A DNA stretch of 64,000 nucleotides. Source: JANQPA01 sp964628385. Lineage in GTDB: Bacteria > Bacteroidota > Bacteroidia > Chitinophagales > Saprospiraceae. Positions 27,055-36,378 of the stretch are shown piece by piece. The translations under genes and the position numbers were made by a program. The DNA is taken from positions 1 to 64,000 of the forward strand of contig CAZVOD010000017.1 of NCBI GenBank assembly GCA_964628385.1, read 5' to 3'. The notes below the pieces were generated by a model. That model was not told where the DNA came from and searched no databases. It was given only the letters and a program-made list of their open reading frames with translations. Every line of letters begins with the position of its first letter. The stretch's first letter is position 1.

Positions 27055-28145
27055 AAAAGTATAAAGAAATAATGTTTTTGGTATTTGGGGGGGCTCTTTT
27101 GCCTGCCTGCAATGGCACATTGGATTCAAATACATCTCCACAGACAGGCGCTCCTACAACAGATCAGGAATGGCTGATTCCCATTGATGATGTATTCAAT
27201 GGAGGCCCCGGGAAAGACGGGATTCCATCAATAGATAATCCCAATTTTTCGACTGTGAGAGAAATGGATGCCACTGGTTTGATGCAAGATAGCGACCTGG
27301 TGGTTGGCATTAAAGTAGGAGATGAAATCAGGGCTTATCCTCATTTTATCCTGGATTGGCACGAAATTGTTAATGATGAAATAGCTAATCTACCCATAGC
27401 TGTTACTTATTGTCCGCTAACTGGAACCGCCGTAGGGTGGCATAGGCGTCTTGGCAGTACTGTAACCACCTTTGGCGTTTCTGGGCTGCTTTACAATACC
27501 AACCTCATGCCTTACGACAGGAATTCGGATAGCGTATGGTCACAAATGTTGCTGAAGTCTGTAAATGGATCGCGTATTAGTACAGAGGTTTTGACCTACT
27601 CCCTGCTGGAACTTACATGGGCAGAATGGAAAGTAATGTTTCCAGACTCCAGGGTTTTGAATATGAATACAGGTTTCAATCGATCCTATGGTCGTTATCC
27701 CTACGGAGATTACCGGACGAATAATAATTTGCTGTTGTTTCCGGTTACTCATCCGGATGATCGTTTACCCAGAAAAGAAAGAGGTTTGGGAATAAATATA
27801 AATGAGGATGCGCGGTTTTATCGTTTCACTTTATTTGAAGAGCGAGAAGTAGAAACCATCAACGAAAATTTTGGAGGAGAAGATATTGTTGTGGTAGGGA
27901 GCCAGTCACGGAATTTTATAGTTGCTTATAATAGAGAAATAGAACCCGGAGTGGTGCTCGATTTTGAGCCGGTACTGCAGGCTGGAGAAGTTGTTATGCA
28001 GGATAATAATGGCGATCGCTGGACAATCTTCGGAGAAGCACTGGAAGGACCATACGCTGATCAAACACTGGACCCGGTAGTCTCTTACATCGGAATGTGG
28101 TTTGCCTGGGCAACCTTTCACCCGGGTATTGAAATAGCTCAATAG
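27051..28145 (+). CDS. DUF3179 domain-containing protein
   Basis: 364 residues. The N-terminus 'MFLVFGGALLPACNG' is a lipoprotein signal (LLPAC, Cys near residue 20). The DUF3179 core includes 'IDNPNFSTVREM', 'EIRAYPHFILDWHEIVNDEI' and 'PIAVTYCPLTGTAVGW'. The family's biochemical role is not established; its Cys and His pattern in 'VTYCPLTG' is characteristic. The 4-bp overlap with the upstream barrel gene suggests joint production of an exported pair. A bidirectional terminator hairpin follows. Confidence 0.88.
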   Translation: MKKYKEIMFLVFGGALLPACNGTLDSNTSPQTGAPTTDQEWLIPIDDVFNGGPGKDGIPSIDNPNFSTVREMDATGLMQDSDLVVGIKVGDEIRAYPHFILDWHEIVNDEIANLPIAVTYCPLTGTAVGWHRRLGSTVTTFGVSGLLYNTNLMPYDRNSDSVWSQMLLKSVNGSRISTEVLTYSLLELTWAEWKVMFPDSRVLNMNTGFNRSYGRYPYGDYRTNNNLLLFPVTHPDDRLPRKERGLGININEDARFYRFTLFEEREVETINENFGGEDIVVVGSQSRNFIVAYNREIEPGVVLDFEPVLQAGEVVMQDNNGDRWTIFGEALEGPYADQTLDPVVSYIGMWFAWATFHPGIEIAQ

Positions 28146-28152
28146 CAAAAGC

Positions 28153-28177
28153 TCGTCCTGCAAAACCTGTAGGACGA
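28153..28177. terminator. Bidirectional terminator between convergent genes
   Basis: TCGTCCT (28153-28159) / AGGACGA (28171-28177) hairpin in the 37-bp gap between the DUF3179 stop and the TonB-receptor stop. Confidence 0.65.
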
Positions 28178-28182
28178 ATCTT

Positions 28183-30933
28183 CTACTTCACTTCGTTCAG
28201 GGATTTTTTTACTTGCCAATCTACAAAAACACGTATCATGAAATTCCGATCTCTTTGTGGAATGCTAGACTGGAATTGATTGTTATCAGCAAAAAAAGGT
28301 CCTGGATGAGCATAAGAAACATTGAGTAAATTGTTAACCATAAATTGTATGGTGTAACGGTCACGCGTGTAAGAAATACTAGTATTGAGAAAATTATAAG
28401 CAGGAAAAACGGTATTGTTTAGCGGTACTGTGGTTTGGGGGCCATTGATACGAGTATCCACCCAGCTCCAGCGGAAAGATAAGTTCCAATAGTTTTTGAA
28501 TAAAATATTGAGACGGCTATTGATCCGGTGTGGAGCTATATCAGCTACTCGCAGGCCTACCGAATTGAAATCATCATTGGTTTGTTCTGAAAAGGTATAG
28601 GAATAATTAGCGGTCCAGTTGATTCGATCAATCAGGTTAAAGACAGGCCTGGAGAATCTCCCGGTCCACCCCAGCAGTAACTGCCCTCCCATACCTTCAA
28701 ATTGGTTGTTCTCTGAGTATTCTTCAAAACTGTATTCGTAGGGGTAATCCTTCAGGATAATGGCATTATTAACCTGGTAGTAAAAAAGCCCGGTATTGAG
28801 ATAAAAGTTTCTGACTTGTCTGATATAATTGAGCTCCAAATGATCCACTAATTCTGCCGGTTGATCAAAATTAATTCCCGGAGTTTCATCCGCTCCCACC
28901 GGCCGGAAAGCATGGTACTTTATCCAGTTGGTAGGCTCCTGAAAGCCCCGGCTGTAAAGGGCTTTCACACTCCAGTTGGGTTTGTGGTATACCAGGCCAG
29001 CCTTTGGAGACAGAATAGCGCCAAAGCCACCAAAAGAAAAAGAATCAAAGACATCATTATAATCTAACCTTGCAGCCAGGATCAGATCTAATTCTGGTGT
29101 GAGTAAAAACTTATTGGAAACGCCAAGGCCCAGTACCCAGCTATTCAAGCTCAGGTCAATAAACTGAAGGTAGTTGCGCTCCATCAGAGATATTCTGTAA
29201 TTAATATCAATGGTGTATCGCCACCTCGGCCTGATGCGATGCATCCAGTGCGCATCAATCCCGAATTGCTGAGAACGTTGCTTTCTGGTATTTTGCTCCC
29301 ATTTAGGAACGGTATCGTCCAACAAATCCAGTCCATTTTGAATACCATCCCCATAACTGGTGAGGTGCCAGTCTCTGAGCGCAACGCTCTGATTACGATT
29401 GTAAATGCGAAGTTTTACTCCCGTAGAGCGAGACGTTTTTTCTTCGTAGGTCACCGAGACCGATTGATTGAATAGCTCAAAGTTATTGCCATTTTTTGAA
29501 CCTGCCGACTGAAATCGCCTGCCGGGTTCATCCTTAAAAGTATGAAAAATAGTAGCTGGCATGCCTTCTCTCAGCAGGCTGGAGTTGAATTTGAAGGAAA
29601 AGTTCTTGTATTGAGCCTGAGCGTTGAAAAACCAGTTTCTGGAAAAATTGCTGAATTGAACAGGCATTCCTTCAATACCATTACGGAATGCTGTCTGGTC
29701 CAGATTGCGGGCCTGCTGGATAGCTGTCGCATTGGGTATTAAGGTCGTTCCTTGTTCATTGAAAAGCTGTGGCCAGGAGGCATCACTTTTGATCTGGGCA
29801 ATTTGTTCCGGATCACTCACCCTCAATCTACTTTCGTAATCTAAATCATTAAAGCGTTCTTCCGTGAATAAAAAGGAAGAATCGATAGCTGCCAAGTTTA
29901 GTTCGTCAGACCAATAATAGCGAGTAGCAACACTGTAATACAAATCTCTCAACCTTCCGGACACATGCGCCTCTACTTGATTGGTAGTATAACTGCCTCT
30001 GGAGAGCATAAACCGGCTATTTAGTACCCGGGTAATATCTTCTTCATACTCCAAAGCTTCTTTAGGAGATTTGGTAATGATGTTAATAATACCGAAGGAG
30101 GCCCCCGGGCCATAAGCCTGTATTCCCGGACCATACTGAATCTCTATCCGATCTATTAATTGCATGGGAAACTGATTGCTCACGTAAGCTGCACCCGACC
30201 AGGGATGATTTTGTATTTCGCCATCAATCATTAAAGAAATTCGATTACTGGTTTGGCTTCTAAACCCTCTGGGCAATATTAAGGAGTAGTTTTCACTAAA
30301 TTGATTGATCACGTCAAATCCCGGCATACTCTCAATAACCTCTCCAAGGTTGTTATAGCCAGCCTGAATAATTTCTTCGCCAGATAAGGTGATAACATTC
30401 GCCGGAGCTCTCAGTGGCGCATCCCATTGCCGGTTGGGGGTGATAACAAAGCCCAGTTCGGTACGGGTTTGCTTGATAAGCGCAATAAAAGGTTCGTCTT
30501 TTTCATTCCAAAATTCATAATTGTAATTGGGAAACTCCGTCATAAAAGCTCTGGCAACGCGACGGGCTCTATCTTCATGATACCGTTGGGCATCCGGTAA
30601 ATTTGCGGATAAAGAAGCTACTTTTAGATGTGCAAGGATCAAAAAGCGATAGCCGGCTATACGCTCATAACGCTCAAAAAATAAGTCGTCAAAACTATCT
30701 TCATCGAGTAGTTCGATCACTCTTTTATATTGCCGATCAAAATAATACCACTCTTCAGCCTGTTTCAGGACTTCGGGTACTTCTCCTTTATAATTTTCGG
30801 CAGCCAATATCAGCGGTTGTTCATAGTCAAACAAGTCCTGGCCTATAGCCGGGTGGGGCAGTAAAGAACCTACACAACAAACAAAAAGGATAGTATAGCG
30901 GATTGAAAAAGGGTAACTCATAAATTTTGACAT
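28183..30933 (-). CDS. TonB-dependent outer-membrane receptor with N-terminal helical domain
   Basis: 916 residues. Signal peptide to about residue 31. Residues 35-165 are a helix-rich domain ('VLKQAEEWYYFDRQYKRVIELLDED', 'RYERIAGYRFLILAHLKVA' in part, 'DARRVARAF'-like) with a TPR-like look, where most Bacteroidota receptors would carry a carboxypeptidase-regulatory domain. The plug begins about residue 180 ('ITLSGEEIIQAGYNNLGEVIESMPGF', 'DRIEIQYGPGIQAYGPGASFGIINIITK') and a 22-strand-type barrel follows, ending in aromatic/Lys-rich sequence. Its ATG overlaps the stop of the upstream STAND gene as TAATG, so translation is coupled. This coupling is unusual and suggests it senses or imports something for the NTPase system. 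Confidence 0.9.
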   Translation of the reverse strand: MSKFMSYPFSIRYTILFVCCVGSLLPHPAIGQDLFDYEQPLILAAENYKGEVPEVLKQAEEWYYFDRQYKRVIELLDEDSFDDLFFERYERIAGYRFLILAHLKVASLSANLPDAQRYHEDRARRVARAFMTEFPNYNYEFWNEKDEPFIALIKQTRTELGFVITPNRQWDAPLRAPANVITLSGEEIIQAGYNNLGEVIESMPGFDVINQFSENYSLILPRGFRSQTSNRISLMIDGEIQNHPWSGAAYVSNQFPMQLIDRIEIQYGPGIQAYGPGASFGIINIITKSPKEALEYEEDITRVLNSRFMLSRGSYTTNQVEAHVSGRLRDLYYSVATRYYWSDELNLAAIDSSFLFTEERFNDLDYESRLRVSDPEQIAQIKSDASWPQLFNEQGTTLIPNATAIQQARNLDQTAFRNGIEGMPVQFSNFSRNWFFNAQAQYKNFSFKFNSSLLREGMPATIFHTFKDEPGRRFQSAGSKNGNNFELFNQSVSVTYEEKTSRSTGVKLRIYNRNQSVALRDWHLTSYGDGIQNGLDLLDDTVPKWEQNTRKQRSQQFGIDAHWMHRIRPRWRYTIDINYRISLMERNYLQFIDLSLNSWVLGLGVSNKFLLTPELDLILAARLDYNDVFDSFSFGGFGAILSPKAGLVYHKPNWSVKALYSRGFQEPTNWIKYHAFRPVGADETPGINFDQPAELVDHLELNYIRQVRNFYLNTGLFYYQVNNAIILKDYPYEYSFEEYSENNQFEGMGGQLLLGWTGRFSRPVFNLIDRINWTANYSYTFSEQTNDDFNSVGLRVADIAPHRINSRLNILFKNYWNLSFRWSWVDTRINGPQTTVPLNNTVFPAYNFLNTSISYTRDRYTIQFMVNNLLNVSYAHPGPFFADNNQFQSSIPQRDRNFMIRVFVDWQVKKSLNEVK

Positions 30934-33900
30934 TACTTAATACATTGATCCAGACGACTTTTTAGTTCACTTATATTTTGAGAAGTAAGATACTGTTCCA
31001 GCTTTTGAAAAAATGCTGCTTTCGCTTCATTATCAGCCAGGCTAACCTGTTGGCAAATATCGTTTAGTATGGGTTCTATGCTTTTGGAGAAAATATAAAT
31101 TTTGTATTGCTCTGTGCCTGTGCCGACCAGTACTTTATTATTAGTTGAAGAAAAAGCAATGGTGAATATGAGACTCTGCAAATTCTGCTCATTAATCTTA
31201 TCGAGTTCCAGCTTAAAGTCAGCTGAGTTCAGAGGAATCAGTTTTACGATGCCTTTAGCCCATCCTACGGCAAGTTGTTGGCCACTGCGATCAAATTCGA
31301 TGGCTGTAACCTGGCTTTTTTCTACTCCATAACTTATTTGTCCCTGAGGCAAGAGCAAGCCTTGATCCTGGTCATATAAAAGCGCTCCGAGCTGCCCATT
31401 CTGATTGCCATAAACGATACGTTGTCCGTAGGTAGTCATGGCTGTTACAGAATCAGGGATGCTAAAGCTACTGAGGGATTGCTCTTTATTGTTGGCATCA
31501 ATAATATCTATCCTGTCAAATCTTCCTACCAACAGGCTTTTGGCCGCATCAATCTTTGAGGTATAGAATACAGGATGATCAAAGTTATACCATAAGGTAG
31601 TTTCAATATCAAATTTGTTATTATCTTCTTTTGTGATAAGATGTTTGTAAACTGTTCCGTCAGCACCAGAAGTAAAAAACTGTTTTTCATCAATAAAGCT
31701 AATACTCATTAGTGCGCCGTCGTGGACTTTTCTTTCCCACTTCGGAGTGCTGCCGTCATCTAGAGACCAAATAGTGAGTTTTCCTTCCTTATTCCCGGAT
31801 AATATCCAGTTGTTACCCTGATTTTGGATGAGGCACTCCAGGGGCGTATTAGCTGAATTGCGCTGTAGTAGCCGATCATTGACTTTCCAGGATTTATTTT
31901 CGTATTTCCAGATATATACTGCCCCGCCCGGGCCATTGGTAAACATAGTAGTGGAAAAACCAGGAGACTGAACAATATGTCGGACCGGGCCATTGTTATT
32001 CAGCGCTTTTAAATCTACGATATCTTCAGCTATCAGTGATGCTTTTCGATAAATATCTTTTTCAAAGATAGCCTTCTTATTCTGGTCAGTGTTGCTTTGA
32101 TTAAGCTGATAGGCAGTGTAGGTAAGCATTTTAGCCAGGTCTTTATCTTCTCTTTTACCACTCAAGTTCAGGTTGATGGCTTCTGATAGTAACCAGCTGA
32201 TACGGGCATTTCGGGCTTCCTGCTCTATCTTTACTTTTTGAGCTTCCAGGCTACCTCTGGCCAGGATCAAGTTATCGTAATTTTCACTGAGTTCTGTTTC
32301 CGTTTCTCTAAGTTGTTGATTTACAAAATTGAGGGAATCAGTAATACTTTGAAGGGCTCTATTTTTTTGATTGGTAATATCCCGTTGCCGCTTTAGTGCA
32401 TTTGAAAAAGCGTTGAGTGTGTCATTTTTATACTGTAGTTCATTTGTAAGGCTCACCAGTGAATCAGCCTGTATCTCCAGACTACTTTTGACAGCCTGAA
32501 GCTCTTCGTAGGCGACCTGTAAGTTGGCCTGTTTTTCTTCTAAAGTTTCCTGACTCTTAAGTAATTCGGTATTCTTTATTCGAATAGTAGAATCGCGTTC
32601 TGCTAGGATGATATTTTGCTCAGCAAGCTGGTCCCGGCTATTCTTTATCCAAATTATTCCTATTAAAGAGGCTACTGTTGCCGCCATAGCCAGGAACAAA
32701 TAAAATAATATCTTTCTCCTTTTGCGCCGGTTTTCCTCCTGCTCCTGCTGTCGTTCTAATCGAATTTTCCTCAATTCTTCTTGCCGCTTTATTTCTTCGC
32801 GCCTTTTCTTGGCTTCAAGAACGGGCGGAACCAAAGTATCATGACTTAACTCATAGATATACCCTTCCATGCCTTGTCTGGCAGGCTCTGATCGCAATAG
32901 GTGGCTATCTACCAGCTGACTGAGCAGGGTAGGGCCTACATCAAAAAGGCGGTAGATTTGACCTTCGTACATGCTCAATCTGATCTGACCTTCCTCTAAT
33001 ACCAGCCCTTCTTCTATAAAACGCTCGGCTTTTTCCCTATCGTCAGCATCTTCAATAGCCTCAATTTTATCAAAATAATAATTGGAAATGATATTCTCCA
33101 GATCATCAACCTCCTCCATAGTGATAATAGATAAGTCGGCTTGCTTGACTTTATCTTCAAAAGATTGACAAAGGATTTGAAGTTGTATGGATTCAATAAA
33201 TCCATCTTTGTCTTCCAAAAAATCAAGAATATGATCAATAGCCACAGGAGCGTAATCAAATGGTGGTGTATTATAATCGCCACTCACCAGAGCTGGTCTT
33301 ATGATTGCTTGCCTGGCGTTGTTCCGGTCAAGTGGTAAAAGCTCATACACGTTTTTCAATACTGCCGGCAGAACAGTCTTGAACCGATCCATCAAATGAA
33401 AGCGATCGGAACGAATAGCAAAGAGAATACGGATATTGGCTAACTCGAACAACAGGTCAATCTCATCGTCAGTAAATCCTCTGGATTTCCAGTCAGGCAG
33501 CAGTTGTTGACGAATATCTTCGGGAACTTTAACGACCAACATTTCCGCCAGCTGCTTTTTGAAGCGTTCAATTTCTTCGGAAGGATAAGTAAACAGCTCT
33601 TCAAATTGATCAAAAATGAGAACGGTTTCCTCCTTATCGTCTAGGATTTGCCGACATTTTGAAGCATACCAAAAAGAGCTACGGTCTGTCTCAAAACGAT
33701 CCAGAAAGCTGCCGGATTGAAATTTTCCAAGGACAGCTTGTTGGGTAATTTGGGTGGGAGCGCTTTGTTGCTGCGGATCATAAGCTCCAAAACGGACCAT
33801 AATGGGCTCTACTAGCCCTTCGTCCTGTAGGAGTGGAATGACACCCGCATTTATGAGAGAACTTTTTCCCAGGCCGGATTTGGAGTGCAGCACTACCATC

Positions 33901-34013
33901 TTGTGTAATTTGATCATTCTCATCAAATTACTGATGTCCTTTTCTCGTCCAAAAAATAAGCCTCGTTGATAGATCTCAAAAGGCTGGGTTCCCGGATATC
34001 TGGAATTACTCAT
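30933..34013 (-). CDS. Transmembrane STAND-type NTPase with coiled coil and C-terminal WD40-like propeller
   Basis: 1026 residues. An nSTAND1-type P-loop NTPase at about 15-400: Walker A 'HSKSGLGKSS' (43-52, first Gly replaced by Ser), Walker B 'VLIFDQFEE' (131-139), 'FAIRSDRFHLMDRF' near 198. A basic segment 'RKRRK' precedes one membrane helix (about 434-456), placing the NTPase in the cytoplasm and the rest in the periplasm by the positive-inside rule. A long coiled coil (about 460-600) then precedes a beta-propeller with WD40-like repeats (about 655-1000; 'GTVYKHL', 'GKLTIWSLDDGS'). STAND NTPases act as signal switches, often in conflict systems. It is the central gene of a three-gene operon, 11 bp after the SIR2-like gene. 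Confidence 0.88.
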   Translation of the reverse strand: MSNSRYPGTQPFEIYQRGLFFGREKDISNLMRMIKLHKMVVLHSKSGLGKSSLINAGVIPLLQDEGLVEPIMVRFGAYDPQQQSAPTQITQQAVLGKFQSGSFLDRFETDRSSFWYASKCRQILDDKEETVLIFDQFEELFTYPSEEIERFKKQLAEMLVVKVPEDIRQQLLPDWKSRGFTDDEIDLLFELANIRILFAIRSDRFHLMDRFKTVLPAVLKNVYELLPLDRNNARQAIIRPALVSGDYNTPPFDYAPVAIDHILDFLEDKDGFIESIQLQILCQSFEDKVKQADLSIITMEEVDDLENIISNYYFDKIEAIEDADDREKAERFIEEGLVLEEGQIRLSMYEGQIYRLFDVGPTLLSQLVDSHLLRSEPARQGMEGYIYELSHDTLVPPVLEAKKRREEIKRQEELRKIRLERQQEQEENRRKRRKILFYLFLAMAATVASLIGIIWIKNSRDQLAEQNIILAERDSTIRIKNTELLKSQETLEEKQANLQVAYEELQAVKSSLEIQADSLVSLTNELQYKNDTLNAFSNALKRQRDITNQKNRALQSITDSLNFVNQQLRETETELSENYDNLILARGSLEAQKVKIEQEARNARISWLLSEAINLNLSGKREDKDLAKMLTYTAYQLNQSNTDQNKKAIFEKDIYRKASLIAEDIVDLKALNNNGPVRHIVQSPGFSTTMFTNGPGGAVYIWKYENKSWKVNDRLLQRNSANTPLECLIQNQGNNWILSGNKEGKLTIWSLDDGSTPKWERKVHDGALMSISFIDEKQFFTSGADGTVYKHLITKEDNNKFDIETTLWYNFDHPVFYTSKIDAAKSLLVGRFDRIDIIDANNKEQSLSSFSIPDSVTAMTTYGQRIVYGNQNGQLGALLYDQDQGLLLPQGQISYGVEKSQVTAIEFDRSGQQLAVGWAKGIVKLIPLNSADFKLELDKINEQNLQSLIFTIAFSSTNNKVLVGTGTEQYKIYIFSKSIEPILNDICQQVSLADNEAKAAFFQKLEQYLTSQNISELKSRLDQCIK

Positions 34014-34024
34014 GTTTGACAGGC

Positions 34025-35140
34025 CTAAATGCTGGCCAATAGTTTTTTAGTTTCTTGTAAAATATTCAGAATAGCCTCAATAATCTGATTATTAGCCAGT
34101 GAATAGTCTTCATTACTGATCACGCCTTTGTCCATTTGGTTGCTATTCTTTTGATACCTGGCCTCTAGCAGCGTAGTTCTGTCCATTAAGTCATCGGTAG
34201 CCGGTTTGTAATATATCAGCAAGTCTTTAAGGTCTAGAAAGGCACTGGTGAGTTCCGCTTCCCTAACGCAAGAGCGAATGCCTTCAATTTTTTCATCAAT
34301 ATTCATTGCTTTTCCCTTCTTTCTCAGCAGGTTGCTTTCTTTACATCGCTCATACAATTGATTAATGAATTGAGGGCCTTTGTCTGGCACGAATTCTATA
34401 TTGAATTGTTCTTCGTACAAACGGATGTATTTAGGCTCGTCGATGGGGCCGGTGGCCGTACTGATAAGGTCTTCATGCAGTTTTAACAAACGCAGCAGCA
34501 ATTGCATGTACCACCTGTCGAATGGAATACCCAAAAAGAGTAACAGTCTGGAATTGGAGATTTCATCCAGAAATTGCTCCGAAATACTTTTTCCATTAAA
34601 GAAGGATTCCATGTAATCAAAAAGATCATTATGAGTAAGTATGAGGCTTTCATCTCCGTTTGCGCTGAGCGTCCCCAGAAGCTTAAAGATAAAGGGTAGT
34701 TCTTTGGTAGGTTTGACGTAAGGTTTGTGTGGTCTCTTTTTAAAGAAAACATCTTCATTGAGCATAAACCCATGCTGCCGGAAAGCCTCTTCTAAAAGGT
34801 TATCGGGAGTAAGAGAAACAATGATTCGAAAGGGAATCTGAACGAATTTGTCCAGACTTGGAGATACAATATCATAGGCATTTTTGTAGAAATTTCTCAT
34901 CTGATGTGTGAGAAGAAACTTTTTATTCTCTCTACGGAAAAGCATTAACCCAACATCTTCATAAAAAGATTGGACCAACTTGTGGTCGGGATCTTTTACG
35001 CCCGATTCCTGAAAAAATCTTTCCTCCAAAGAAGTATCTTTTTCATCTAAATACAGCTTCGGACCCACAAATACCACACAACTTTCATTGTCTATACTCT
35101 CAAGGATAAAATCCCAGGGAATAAGTGTTTTTTGAACCAT
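34025..35140 (-). CDS. SIR2-like protein with C-terminal effector-associated (EAD11-like) domain
   Basis: 371 residues. Residues about 15-265 have the order of strands and helices of the SIR2 fold used in bacterial conflict proteins: 'CVVFVGPKLYLDE' (21-33), 'RIIVSLTPDNLLEEAF' (105-120), 'FKLLGTLSANGDESLILTHNDLFDYM' in part (152-177) and 'RLLLFLGIPFDRWYMQLLLRLL' in part (198-219). By alignment the catalytic Asn and His of active SIR2 enzymes appear as Thr and Leu, so NAD cleavage is doubtful. Residues about 280-365 resemble an effector-associated domain of the EAD11 kind ('TLLEARYQKNSNQMDKGVIS', 'NQIIEAILNIL'). It is the first gene of the operon. Family assignment is by pattern, with moderate certainty. 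Confidence 0.65.
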   Translation of the reverse strand: MVQKTLIPWDFILESIDNESCVVFVGPKLYLDEKDTSLEERFFQESGVKDPDHKLVQSFYEDVGLMLFRRENKKFLLTHQMRNFYKNAYDIVSPSLDKFVQIPFRIIVSLTPDNLLEEAFRQHGFMLNEDVFFKKRPHKPYVKPTKELPFIFKLLGTLSANGDESLILTHNDLFDYMESFFNGKSISEQFLDEISNSRLLLFLGIPFDRWYMQLLLRLLKLHEDLISTATGPIDEPKYIRLYEEQFNIEFVPDKGPQFINQLYERCKESNLLRKKGKAMNIDEKIEGIRSCVREAELTSAFLDLKDLLIYYKPATDDLMDRTTLLEARYQKNSNQMDKGVISNEDYSLANNQIIEAILNILQETKKLLASI

Positions 35141-35152
35141 AAAAGGACATCT

Positions 35153-35179
35153 ATTGACTATAGACGAAATATAGTCAAT
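35153..35179. promoter_or_regulatory. Operator-like palindrome upstream of the SIR2/STAND operon
   Basis: ATTGACTATA (35153-35162) and TATAGTCAAT (35170-35179) form a perfect 10-bp-arm inverted repeat with a 7-base spacer. It begins 13 bp upstream of the ATG of the SIR2-like gene and contains a near-consensus -7 element on the minus strand (TATATTTC). Its place suits a repressor site or a leader hairpin that hides the start codon. Confidence 0.55.
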
Positions 35180-35300
35180 ATTTTAAGAAAAACGCAGGAA
35201 GTATGCAACATTAAACCTTGGTGTGGTAATGATTCAGAAACCAGAAAGACGAGCCTATCTTCTTTGGCCCCTTTCTGATTTCTGCAATTTTTGGCCGGAG

Positions 35301-36359
35301 TTATCTAGCTATATACATGTCTTCGTAATACTTTTGATAAGCGCCAGTAGTGACGTTTTCCAGCCAAGTGGCATTATTTAGGTACCACTGAGCGGTAAGG
35401 CGTAGGCCTTTTTCTGCCTGTATTTTGGGCTCCCAGCCCAGCTCCTGTCTTATCTTGCTGGCATCTATGGCGTAGCGGCGGTCGTGCCCCGGCCGATCTT
35501 TTACAAAGGTAATGAGTTGGCGGGCACTGCCGGCCGTGCGGCCCAGCAGATCATCCATGATATCGCAAAGCTGATGGACCAGATCGATATTTTTCCACTC
35601 ATTATTACCACCGATATTATAGGTTTGGCCATTCAGCCCCTGCTCATAAATCAAATCGATAGCTTCTGCATGATCACCGACCCAAAGCCAATCTCGTGTA
35701 TATTTACCATCCCCATAAACAGGCAATGGTTTCTCGCTCCTGATATTATTGATCATTAGTGGAATGAGCTTTTCCGGGAATTGAAACGGGCCATAATTGT
35801 TGGAACAGTTAGAAATGACAATTGGCATGCCATAAGTGTGATAGTACGCTCGAACCAAATGGTCGGAACTGGCTTTGGAAGCCGAATAAGGCGACCGTGG
35901 GTCGTAGGCTGTTGTCTCTGTAAATAAGCCGGTTTCGCCAAGGCTACCGTATACTTCATCAGTAGAGACATGATAGAAACGCTTCCCTTTGAAGGACGGC
36001 CAGTGATGCCTAGCGGCATTCAAAAGTGCGACTGTCCCCACAATGTTAGTTTCAATGAAACTCATCGGATTGGAAATAGACCGATCAACGTGTGACTCGG
36101 CCGCCAGGTGAATGATGCCGTCAAATTGATAGGTCTGAAAGAGTTCGTCCAGAAAGTCGGCATCAGTGATGTCTCCCCTCACAAAAATATAATTATCGGC
36201 GGCTTCAATATCTTTAAGATTCTCAAGGTTACCGGCATAAGTGAGCTTATCCAGATTGACGATCCGTCTGTTAGGGGATTTATTGACCAACAAACGAATC
36301 ACATGCGAACCAATAAAACCTGCACCTCCGGTCACCAAAATAGTTTGTTCAAATGTCAT
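35301..36359 (-). CDS. rfbB: dTDP-glucose 4,6-dehydratase
   Basis: 352 residues. Extended SDR fold with 'VTGGAGFIGSHV' (NAD-binding GxxGxxG) near residue 9, the catalytic 'STDEVYGSLG' (Thr/Asp/Glu triad) and 'YSASKASSDHL' (YxxxK). It converts dTDP-glucose to dTDP-4-keto-6-deoxyglucose for rhamnose or related sugars of surface polysaccharides. It directly follows the UXS gene (19 bp gap) and is preceded there by that sugar-nucleotide enzyme; no rmlACD genes are in the window. Confidence 0.96.
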   Translation of the reverse strand: MTFEQTILVTGGAGFIGSHVIRLLVNKSPNRRIVNLDKLTYAGNLENLKDIEAADNYIFVRGDITDADFLDELFQTYQFDGIIHLAAESHVDRSISNPMSFIETNIVGTVALLNAARHHWPSFKGKRFYHVSTDEVYGSLGETGLFTETTAYDPRSPYSASKASSDHLVRAYYHTYGMPIVISNCSNNYGPFQFPEKLIPLMINNIRSEKPLPVYGDGKYTRDWLWVGDHAEAIDLIYEQGLNGQTYNIGGNNEWKNIDLVHQLCDIMDDLLGRTAGSARQLITFVKDRPGHDRRYAIDASKIRQELGWEPKIQAEKGLRLTAQWYLNNATWLENVTTGAYQKYYEDMYIAR

Positions 36360-36378
36360 GTGGTAAAGATTTGTCTAT

